The notes beneath the pieces were generated by a model. The model searched no databases, was not told the DNA's origin, and saw only the letters and a program-made list of their open reading frames with translations. Positions 5,290-10,512 of a stretch of 10,512 nucleotides of DNA are shown piece by piece. The stretch comes from Dehalococcoidia bacterium. GTDB taxonomy: Bacteria > Chloroflexota > Dehalococcoidia > GIF9 > UBA5629. The stretch spans positions 1 to 10,512 of the forward strand of contig JAUVVE010000017.1 in assembly GCA_030604795.1 (NCBI GenBank). Direction: 5' to 3'. Numbering within the stretch: the first letter of the stretch is position 1; each line of letters starts with the position of its first letter. The translations under genes were made by a program, and so were the position numbers.

Positions 5290-7480
5290 GGAAATCCTGG
5301 ATGAAATCGCTCTAGGCCAGCAGGAGTACGAGCTTATAGTAGAGAAGCTCGGGAGGGAGCCCAACGAAGTTGAGTTGGGCCTGTTCGGAGCGCTGTGGAG
5401 CGAGCACTGCGGCTACAAGCACTCTACGGCCCTGCTCAGGCAACTGCCGTCAGGCGGGCGACGAGTGCTGGTTAAGCGGGGGGAGGAGAATGCTGGGGTG
5501 GTGGACATCGGCGATGGGTTGGCGGTGGTCATGAAGATAGAATCTCATAATCATCCGTCAGCAATCGAGCCATATCAAGGCGCAGCTACTGGGGTGGGGG
5601 GCATCGTGCGGGACATTTTCACCATGGGTGCGCGACCCATCGCCCTGCTCAATTCCCTTCGGTTGGGCCCTCTGAGTGACCCTCATAACCGGTATCTCTT
5701 CAGTGGGGTGGTCGGTGGAATCGCCGGCTATGGCAATTGCCTGGGTATACCTGACATCGGTGGCGAGATTTTCTTCGCGGACTGCTACTCGGCTAACCCG
5801 CTGGTCAACGCTCTGTGCCTGGGCGTCGCTGAGACCAAGAACCTGGTGAAAGCAACGGCCCGTGGGGAAGGCAGCCTGCTCATGCTGGTGGGAGCTGATA
5901 CCGGCCGCGACGGGCTTCACGGTGCCTCTGGTCTGGCATCGCGGACATTTGAGCAGAAGCGGGAGCTCAGGTCAACCGTGCAAGTGGGCAATCCATTCCT
6001 GGAGAAATTGCTTATCGAGGCCTGCCTTGAGCTCGCCGAAACCGACTGGATTGCTGGTATGCAGGACCTCGGCGCCGCCGGACTGACCAGCTCAGCCATA
6101 GAATCAGCGGCCAGAGGAGGAGGGGGCATCGAAGTCGATGTGCTCAAGGTGCCCCGCCGCGAGAAGGGCATGACCCCTTACGAGGTAATGCTGTCGGAGT
6201 CTCAGGAGCGGATGCTGGTGATTGCCAAGAAAGGCTGTAAGGACAAGGTCAAGGCCGTGTTTGACCGCTGGGAGCTGCGTTCAGATGTAATCGGCCAGGT
6301 GACCGGCGACGGAATGGCCAGAATCAAGGAAGGCGAGAAGGTGGTGGCTGACATACCTGTAGACCTGTTGACTTCACCGCCTATCTACCGACGGCGAGTC
6401 AAGAAACCACCCCGGCTTGAACAGCTGCAAGCCTTCGATGTTGCTTCCATTCCCGATTTGTCGCCGAAGAAGGCCGGTTCCACGCTTCTACGTTTGCTGG
6501 CATCGCCCAACATCGCCAGCAAGCGCTGCGTATATCGGCAATATGACCATCAGGTAGGTGACAATACCGTGGTTCTTCCCGGCAGTGATGCTGGCGTCCT
6601 GCGTATCAAAGGGACAAAGAAAGGAATCGCATTGACTACTGACGGCAACCCCCGGTACTGCTGTGTGAATCCCTACCTCGGCGGTGTCATCGCGGTGGCG
6701 GAAGCAGCCAGAAACCTGGTTTGCACCGGCGCTCAGCCTCTGGCTATAACGAACTGCCTTAATTTTGGCAACCCGGAGAAAGACGACGTTTACTATCAGC
6801 TGCGAGAGTGCATTGCTGGCATGGCCAGAGCTTGCCGGGAACTGAGAACCCCAGTTGTCAGCGGCAATGTCAGCCTGTACAACGAGACTAAAGGCGAAGC
6901 CATATATCCAACCCCCGTGGTGGGCATGGTGGGTCTGCTCGAGGATGTAGCCAAGCACTGCGCCTCCGGATTCAAGAACGAAGGTGACCTGGTGTTCCTG
7001 CTGGGAGACGGCCAGGTCGTTGACAGCAGCATCGGGAGCAGCGAGTATCTGGCACTGGTACACGGTATCATAAAGGGGAACCCCCATATTGACCTAGGGC
7101 TGGAGAAGCGGCTGCAGCGTTGCTGCCTGGAAGCGATCAGGCGGGACATTCTTAACTCAGCGCACGACTGTTCTGAAGGTGGCCTGGGGGTCGCCCTGGC
7201 CGAAAGCTGCGTGGCCAATGGCCTTGGCTTTGTCAGCCGTGACTGGAGAATAGCAGGAAGGCTAGACTCCGCCCTTTTTGGTGAGGCCCAATCAAGAATT
7301 GTTGTCTCACTTGCTCCCAAGTCCGCCTGGAAACTGGGGAGACTCGCCGCTCGTTGGCAGATAGGAGCGAAGAGACTTGGCACGGTGGAGGGCAAGCGCC
7401 TGATACTGAGAGGCTACATCGACTTATCAGTTGATGAGATAGGGGAGGCATGGTGGGGTGGACTGGAGAAGTTGCTGTGA
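5276..7480 (+). CDS. purL: Phosphoribosylformylglycinamidine synthase, synthetase subunit PurL (small type)
   Basis: PurL uses ATP and ammonia to convert FGAR to FGAM. At 734 residues this is the small, PurS/PurQ-dependent form, not the roughly 1,300-residue fused enzyme. Family marks include GALWSEHCGYKHS with the catalytic-type His44 and KIESHNHPSAIEPYQGAATG for nucleotide and substrate binding. RDIFTMGARPIALLNSLRLG, GMQDLGAAGLTSSAIE and SESQERML follow. The second half repeats the AIR-synthase-like fold, with CLNFGNPEK, PVVSGNVSLYNET and HDCSEGGLGVALAES. All visible core motifs are intact. The TTG start overlaps purQ and is supported by GGGAG. DUF1015 begins 30 bases after the stop. PurS, normally needed to bridge PurL and PurQ, is not encoded in the window. 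Confidence 0.96.
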   Translation: MPVSKEILDEIALGQQEYELIVEKLGREPNEVELGLFGALWSEHCGYKHSTALLRQLPSGGRRVLVKRGEENAGVVDIGDGLAVVMKIESHNHPSAIEPYQGAATGVGGIVRDIFTMGARPIALLNSLRLGPLSDPHNRYLFSGVVGGIAGYGNCLGIPDIGGEIFFADCYSANPLVNALCLGVAETKNLVKATARGEGSLLMLVGADTGRDGLHGASGLASRTFEQKRELRSTVQVGNPFLEKLLIEACLELAETDWIAGMQDLGAAGLTSSAIESAARGGGGIEVDVLKVPRREKGMTPYEVMLSESQERMLVIAKKGCKDKVKAVFDRWELRSDVIGQVTGDGMARIKEGEKVVADIPVDLLTSPPIYRRRVKKPPRLEQLQAFDVASIPDLSPKKAGSTLLRLLASPNIASKRCVYRQYDHQVGDNTVVLPGSDAGVLRIKGTKKGIALTTDGNPRYCCVNPYLGGVIAVAEAARNLVCTGAQPLAITNCLNFGNPEKDDVYYQLRECIAGMARACRELRTPVVSGNVSLYNETKGEAIYPTPVVGMVGLLEDVAKHCASGFKNEGDLVFLLGDGQVVDSSIGSSEYLALVHGIIKGNPHIDLGLEKRLQRCCLEAIRRDILNSAHDCSEGGLGVALAESCVANGLGFVSRDWRIAGRLDSALFGEAQSRIVVSLAPKSAWKLGRLAARWQIGAKRLGTVEGKRLILRGYIDLSVDEIGEAWWGGLEKLL

Positions 7481-7510
7481 ATTTGACGAATAACTTTAGG
7501 AGGAGTCGAC

Positions 7511-8794
7511 TTGACTGAAGTCTATCCTTTTCTGGGTGTGCGCTACAATCAAGAAAGAGTCGGGGACTTGGGATCAGTTGTCTGCCCCCCTTACGATGTT
7601 ATTTCTGCCGAGGAGCAGAGAGGCTACTATGACAAAAGCGAGTACAATGTCGTCCGCCTCGAGCATGGGCTTGAGCTGCCCGAAGATGAGGCGACCGACA
7701 ATAAGCATATCCGGGCCAACACCACCTTCAATGAGTGGCTAAGCACTGGCATTCTACAGACCGATGCTGTGCCCTCTTTCTACATTCACGAACACATCTT
7801 CACCTACCAGAATATGAGAAAGAGGCGCCTGGGGCTGGTCGCCTGTATCAGGCTGGAGCAGTGGGAGAGCAAGGTTGTATTTCCCCACGAGAATACGGTG
7901 CCAGGGATCAAGAGTGACCGGCTGGAGCTAATGCGAGCCTCCAAGGCCAACTTCAGCCCACTTCTCAGCCTTTACGAAGACCCCGGGGAGAGAGTCGCTA
8001 AACTACTGGTTTCGCAGACGAAGCGCCGGCCGATGATTGACTTCGTCGAAGCTGGTGAAGCGCACCGGCTGTGGATGTCTAACGAACCTGAATTTGTGCA
8101 GAGAGTCGGCCACTTCCTGGCTCCCAAGCCTATCTACATCGCCGACGGACATCACCGTTACGAGACGGCCCTGGCTTACCGGGATGAGAGGCAGCAAAGC
8201 GCTTCATCGGGCTCTGAGGGTGATGCTTTCAATTTCGTCATGATGACACTGGTGTCTTTTTCTGACCCGGGACTTGTAGTCTTGCCCGTCCATCGTCTGG
8301 TGCGTGGTATATCCTCTGCAACTCTGGCCGCACTCAGCAGCCGGCTGGAAAGCTTCTTTCAGGTGGAATCGTATCCGCTAGGCGAAACTGGATTGCCTGA
8401 GGTGCCGGGAGCGACTACAAGAGTTGTGGGACTTGAGCCAGAGCGCATCGTGGGTTTGAAACTCCGCCCGTCCGTGTCCCTCGAGGAAGCAATGCCCGAG
8501 GGTCACTCGGAGGCTTACCAGAAGTTAGATGTCAGCATTGTACAGCATCTTGTTATAGAGAAGCTCATAGCTTCAGGAGAGAAAGGTAACATCGCTTATA
8601 CCCCCGATGCGGAACAGGCCCGAAAGCAGGTGGAAAGCGGTGCATACCAGCTGGCTTTCCTGTTGAATCCTGTTGCGGTGAGAACCATCAAGGCAATCGC
8701 CGATGCCAACGACAGAATGCCGGGGAAATCAACTTACTTCTATCCCAAGCTGCCCACCGGGCTGGTCATCAACCGCCTGGCGGGGCGGCTATAG
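7511..8794 (+). CDS. DUF1015 family protein
   Basis: A 427-residue soluble protein of the DUF1015 (COG4198-like) family, whose biochemical role is not settled. Recognisable parts are the start VYPFLGVRYN followed by VVCPPYDVIS, and HENTVPGIKSDRLELMRA at about residue 126. Also seen are a SPLLSLYED segment, the motif IADGHHRYETALAYRD (Asp212-Arg216), and the C-terminal AFLLNPV and MPGKSTYFYPKLPTGLVI stretches. The length is typical and nothing looks missing. The DGHHR motif recalls the nucleotide-binding DG(N/H)(H/T)R of ParB/SerK-like folds; that link is inference. TTG 7511 has AGGAGGAG (7498-7505) in front. It is 30 bases after purL with no terminator between, so it is probably cotranscribed with the purine genes. 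A hairpin follows two bases after its stop. A role tied to purine, folate or amino-acid metabolism is possible but unproven. Confidence 0.88.
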   Translation: MTEVYPFLGVRYNQERVGDLGSVVCPPYDVISAEEQRGYYDKSEYNVVRLEHGLELPEDEATDNKHIRANTTFNEWLSTGILQTDAVPSFYIHEHIFTYQNMRKRRLGLVACIRLEQWESKVVFPHENTVPGIKSDRLELMRASKANFSPLLSLYEDPGERVAKLLVSQTKRRPMIDFVEAGEAHRLWMSNEPEFVQRVGHFLAPKPIYIADGHHRYETALAYRDERQQSASSGSEGDAFNFVMMTLVSFSDPGLVVLPVHRLVRGISSATLAALSSRLESFFQVESYPLGETGLPEVPGATTRVVGLEPERIVGLKLRPSVSLEEAMPEGHSEAYQKLDVSIVQHLVIEKLIASGEKGNIAYTPDAEQARKQVESGAYQLAFLLNPVAVRTIKAIADANDRMPGKSTYFYPKLPTGLVINRLAGRL

Positions 8795-8795
8795 C

Positions 8796-8812
8796 GCTGC
8801 GGTTCCCGCAGC
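8796..8812 (+). terminator. Hairpin directly after the DUF1015 stop
   Basis: GCTGCGG (8796-8802), loop TTC and CCGCAGC (8806-8812) form a perfect 7-bp stem beginning one base after the stop codon. It probably ends the rpsU-yqeY-purQL-DUF1015 transcript, but there is no T-run, so it may instead protect the 3' end or work with Rho. In the same convergent gap (8795-8945), CTCCCC (8833-8838) can pair with GGGGAG (8854-8859), and GCGGC (8919-8923) with GCCGC (8933-8937). The last lies 8 bases beyond the stop of the minus-strand membrane gene. Confidence 0.5.
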
Positions 8813-8945
8813 CTGCCGATAACCAGCACCTGCTCCCCGAGATCCCTCTGCTGGGGGAGAGACAGAGCGTAGTGTGGGGACAGGTCTCAACACTTGCTCC
8901 CACGCTGTGACCACATCCGCGGCGCACAGGGGGCCGCTGTTGTGA

Positions 8946-9292
8946 CTATTCAAACTCGTTCTTGGACAGTACTGTCAGTACGATAGCTGCTATTCCCAAA
9001 AGCCGTGAGGGGAAGAGTGCGGCTATGGAGCCCGTGAGCGCCCAACCCCACTTCTTCCTCTGGAGCGCATAGATTCCACCTGCTATGGCCAGCGCCCCGA
9101 TGACGAATAACGGTATCGCTATAGCCGCAAAAAGGACTGCTGGCAGAAACGAGGGTATTTCTGCCTCGACGAAAGCCAGGACCCCGCTTCCGATTGTCCC
9201 AGGACAACCAGAACCAGACCTGCAATCAAACCAAGAACGCCAGCAACTATGTCCAGAACCCCAATGACCATGGGCATCCACGTCTTTTCCAT
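8946..9292 (-). pseudogene. Small hydrophobic membrane protein with a one-base frameshift
   Basis: Two overlapping minus-strand frames together make one sensible protein of about 115 residues. The first frame starts at ATG 9292, seven bases after AAGGAG, and reads MEKTWMPMVIGVLDIVAGVL and on into LIAGLVLVVLG. Near plus-strand 9198-9200 (a CCC run; GGG on the coding strand) the sense moves to the other frame. That frame continues GTIGSGVLAFVEAEIPSFLP, then two or three membrane helices, LQRKKWGWALTGS and a final helix ending SKNEFE. Restoring one G in that run would join them without loss. Three or four transmembrane segments and no catalytic motif are seen. Proteins with this pattern (AGGIYALQRKKWGWALTGS) are, from memory, common uncharacterised membrane proteins in Chloroflexota. 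It follows the lysoplasmalogenase gene by 51 bases, probably as one operon. The frameshift could be real, recoded, or a base-calling error. Confidence 0.65.
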
Positions 9293-9320
9293 ATATCATC
9301 TCCTTGATTCAATCCTTGTC

Positions 9321-9334
9321 GCCTACCTCTAGGC
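9321..9334 (-). other. Short hairpin between the two membrane-protein genes
   Basis: GCCTA (9321-9325), loop CCTC and TAGGC (9330-9334) make a 5-bp stem in the 51-base gap, just before the ribosome site of the downstream gene (plus-strand 9300-9305). It is too short to call a terminator. Confidence 0.25.
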
Positions 9335-9343
9335 GAATCGCCA

Positions 9344-9976
9344 TCAGTCTTCTTTCACAAATCCGTAGACTATAAGAAATTGAGCCAGATAATACGTAAT
9401 CATAACAAGGTAATCAGCTGCGGGTACGGCCACCATGAACTTGTTGACGGCCAGGATTGAATCGGATGCAATGAAAGAGATAGCCCCATAGAGGACGATT
9501 TTGCTCTTGGAAGCTCTCAGCGCAGCAAAAATGCCCATCGCCGTTATCACTACGAGGTACAAGTAAACCGGCAGTGCCATCTCTCCGAGCGAAGGTGTCA
9601 GGATGAAAGCCATAACCACGGCGTAGATAGCCAGAACCGCAACGACTGGAATCCTGGACCTCTGCGGCTTGAAGTCCCTGGAGAACGTCACCGCGTACAC
9701 GATTTGGGCGATAAGGAACAATCCCAGGCCGATAATGAAGTACTTGCCTGCCTCCAGTGCCAGGGCTACATCGCCCGCGGCGGAGAACAAGAGAGCCACG
9801 AACAGTAACCTCCCCTGCAACCCGGCGACTGACCTGAACGCCAGTACCGAGAGGCTTACTATGGGTATCGCTTTAATGACGAAATCTGCCGGATAAGGCT
9901 GAAACGCCAAGGTGCCAATGTAGACAATTGCGAACACCAAGAAGACATATAGATAGGGTCTTTGCGTAGTAGCCAT
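9344..9976 (-). CDS. YhhN/TMEM86-family membrane protein, probable lysoplasmalogenase
   Basis: A 210-residue integral membrane protein with about eight hydrophobic helices and no signal peptide. The family (PF07947; animal TMEM86) hydrolyses the vinyl-ether bond of lysoplasmalogens, giving an aldehyde and a glycerophospho-base; bacterial members are less studied. The two family hallmarks are visible. FSAAGDVALAL has Asp69, followed by GLGLFLIAQIVYAVTFSRDF. Near the C-terminus, GAISFIASDSILAVNKF has Asp172, followed by YYLAQFLIVYGF. Lys35-Ala-Ile-Pro38 fits the early KxxP pattern. A longer frame reaches 10003, but ATG 9976 has AGGAG eight bases before it (plus-strand 9985-9989) and is preferred. 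It is the first gene of a minus-strand pair with the small membrane protein. A TTGACA at plus-strand 10065-10070 (minus strand) could be a -35, but no good -10 follows. Confidence 0.85.
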   Translation of the reverse strand: MATTQRPYLYVFLVFAIVYIGTLAFQPYPADFVIKAIPIVSLSVLAFRSVAGLQGRLLFVALLFSAAGDVALALEAGKYFIIGLGLFLIAQIVYAVTFSRDFKPQRSRIPVVAVLAIYAVVMAFILTPSLGEMALPVYLYLVVITAMGIFAALRASKSKIVLYGAISFIASDSILAVNKFMVAVPAADYLVMITYYLAQFLIVYGFVKED

Positions 9977-10376
9977 CCTGTTCACTCCTCTCTTGATTAA
10001 CAACCGCCTGTGGAGTACAGCCGGTAGACCGTGCGGCTACAAGTGTGGTGTATCCTACTCTCTTTGTCAACGTGCCTGTCACCATGGGGCTTTGTTGAAC
10101 GCAATTCTTCTCCGTCGCTCAGTTGTCTGTAGCTTCTCTTTTCTGTGCATTATCTGTGGCGACCATGTGTGTCAAGTCGCCAGGGTTTGTTGGCAGGAAC
10201 TCCCTCTGAGCTGCCCACTGGATTCCGAACGCACGGCCGTTCGGCTGTCGTGGTTACGCACATTGATTCCCGGACGCCGCCCCAAATACCATGACTGCCG
10301 TCATTGTTCTTGCGGCTCTGGCCATTTGACTTGAGGCGCTGCTCAACATTGTCATTGACAGGCATAGGAATCTCAT
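9977..10376. other. Non-coding stretch before the tRNA-like sequence
   Basis: No gene is supported here. Open frames on both strands read as low-complexity Cys/Arg/Ser-rich protein without family features. It holds the ribosome site of the lysoplasmalogenase gene and a perfect inverted repeat, CCGAACG (10225-10231) with CGTTCGG (10238-10244), around a 6-base loop. TTGACA at 10355-10360 on the plus strand is too close to the tRNA-like start to act as its -35. Confidence 0.5.
10225..10244. repeat. Perfect 7-bp inverted repeat
   Basis: CCGAACG, loop CACGGC and CGTTCGG form a perfect stem in the long non-coding stretch. It is 268 bases or more from the nearest protein gene and 133 bases before the tRNA-like sequence. 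It could be a terminator or an operator; no T-run is seen on either side. Confidence 0.35.
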
Positions 10377-10413
10377 GCCAGCGTAGCTCAGGGGTAGAGC
10401 AGCCGTTTCGTAA
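10377..10413 (+). tRNA. tRNA-Thr(CGT)-like 5' half, interrupted or decayed
   Basis: The 5' half of a tRNA is clear: acceptor strand GCCAGCG, TA at positions 8-9, D-stem GCTC (10386-10389) pairing with GAGC (10397-10400) around AGGGGTA, and A26. Next come anticodon-stem strand GCCGT and loop TTCGTAA with anticodon CGT (10409-10411), which reads the threonine codon ACG. The pairing strand ACGGC should follow but CAACA is found. Neither a T-arm that pairs nor the closing CGCTGGC occurs in the 99 bases left before the window ends. Either the gene is a remnant, or it is split by an insertion or intron with the 3' half beyond the edge. A group I intron is conceivable because anticodon loops are their usual site in bacterial tRNAs, but no group I core is recognised. 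Confidence 0.45.
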
Positions 10414-10479
10414 CAACAAGTCCTCAATCGTGCGGAGCCGCCAAACGCTCTCAAACGACTGTGGTTAGGCGTGGTCAGC

Positions 10480-10507
10480 CGTCATCTGGTGTGGTCGCAC
10501 ACGGACG
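10480..10507 (+). other. Nested hairpin downstream of the tRNA-like half
   Basis: GTGTG (10489-10493) pairs with CACAC (10498-10502) around GTCG. The outer arms CGTC (10480-10483) and GACG (10504-10507) extend it across an asymmetric internal loop. It shows that the sequence after the broken tRNA can fold, which fits a structured RNA or intron but does not prove one. Confidence 0.3.
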
Positions 10508-10512
10508 TCACC

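Noticed and set aside
6488..7395. Two 199-residue minus-strand open frames inside purL (6488-7087 and 6796-7395)
   Set aside because: They lie antisense to a strongly conserved enzyme, overlap each other, and show no domain-like pattern.
10355..10360. TTGACA upstream of the tRNA-like sequence as its promoter
   Set aside because: A -10 at normal spacing would fall inside the tRNA itself, and no TATAAT-like box is present there.
10150..10419. Minus-strand 89-residue open frame near the right edge
   Set aside because: It runs through the tRNA-like sequence and the inverted repeat and has no recognisable features.
10414..10512. Definite group I or group II intron after the tRNA half
   Set aside because: Only isolated resemblances are seen (UCAAACGACU, GTGCG). 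No convincing internal guide pairing to the exon and no full core can be traced before the window ends.
1..10512. CRISPR array, transposase or phage module
   Set aside because: No regularly spaced direct repeats and no recombinase, capsid or transposase motifs appear on either strand.

Overview
The window (10,512 bp, GC-rich by eye) looks like chromosomal DNA of an uncultured or environmental bacterium. The gene set (rpsU-yqeY, a small-type PurL with separate PurQ, a DUF1015 protein, a GYD-domain protein, and a small membrane protein beside a YhhN-type lysoplasmalogenase) together with frequent TTG/GTG starts fits a Chloroflexota (Dehalococcoidia-like) genome. That placement is inference from gene content, not a measured phylogeny. 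No phage, transposase, CRISPR or plasmid genes are seen.

Layout. (1) 3-1118, + strand: the 3' part of a hybrid sensor histidine kinase (HisKA, HATPase, C-terminal receiver) whose N-terminus lies outside the window. (2) 1119-1419: non-coding, with a hairpin and a G-rich repeat. (3) 1420-3126, +: a GAF-GGDEF-HD-GYP cyclic-di-GMP protein whose GGDEF signature is degenerate (GGAGF) while the RxxD inhibitory site and the HD-GYP core remain. (4) 3127-3316: non-coding, two more hairpin/G-rich repeat units. (5) 3317-3619, -: a GYD-domain protein, divergent from (6) a + strand operon at 3780-8794 headed by a near-consensus sigma-70-type promoter: rpsU, yqeY, a perfect hairpin, purQ, purL, DUF1015. (7) 8795-8945: a convergent intergenic stretch with several hairpins. 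(8) 8946-9976, -: lysoplasmalogenase followed by a small hydrophobic membrane protein that carries a one-base frameshift. (9) 9977-10376: non-coding. (10) 10377-10413: a good 5' half of tRNA-Thr(CGT) whose 3' half does not follow; the sequence after it can fold but is unexplained up to the window edge.

How the genes work together. The first two + strand genes are signal-transduction proteins: a two-component kinase/receiver, and a cytosolic c-di-GMP receptor/phosphodiesterase. The central operon joins translation (S21, the GatB/YqeY-like protein) to de novo purine synthesis (PurQ glutaminase plus PurL FGAM synthase), with a DUF1015 protein at its end. PurS, the third subunit expected with this PurL type, is not in the window. 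The last two protein genes encode membrane proteins, one probably acting on lysoplasmalogen-type ether lipids.

Nothing here is clearly a new defence or mobile system. The best leads are the interrupted tRNA at the right edge, the perfect hairpin between yqeY and purQ, the degenerate GGDEF with intact I-site, and the DUF1015 linkage to purine synthesis.
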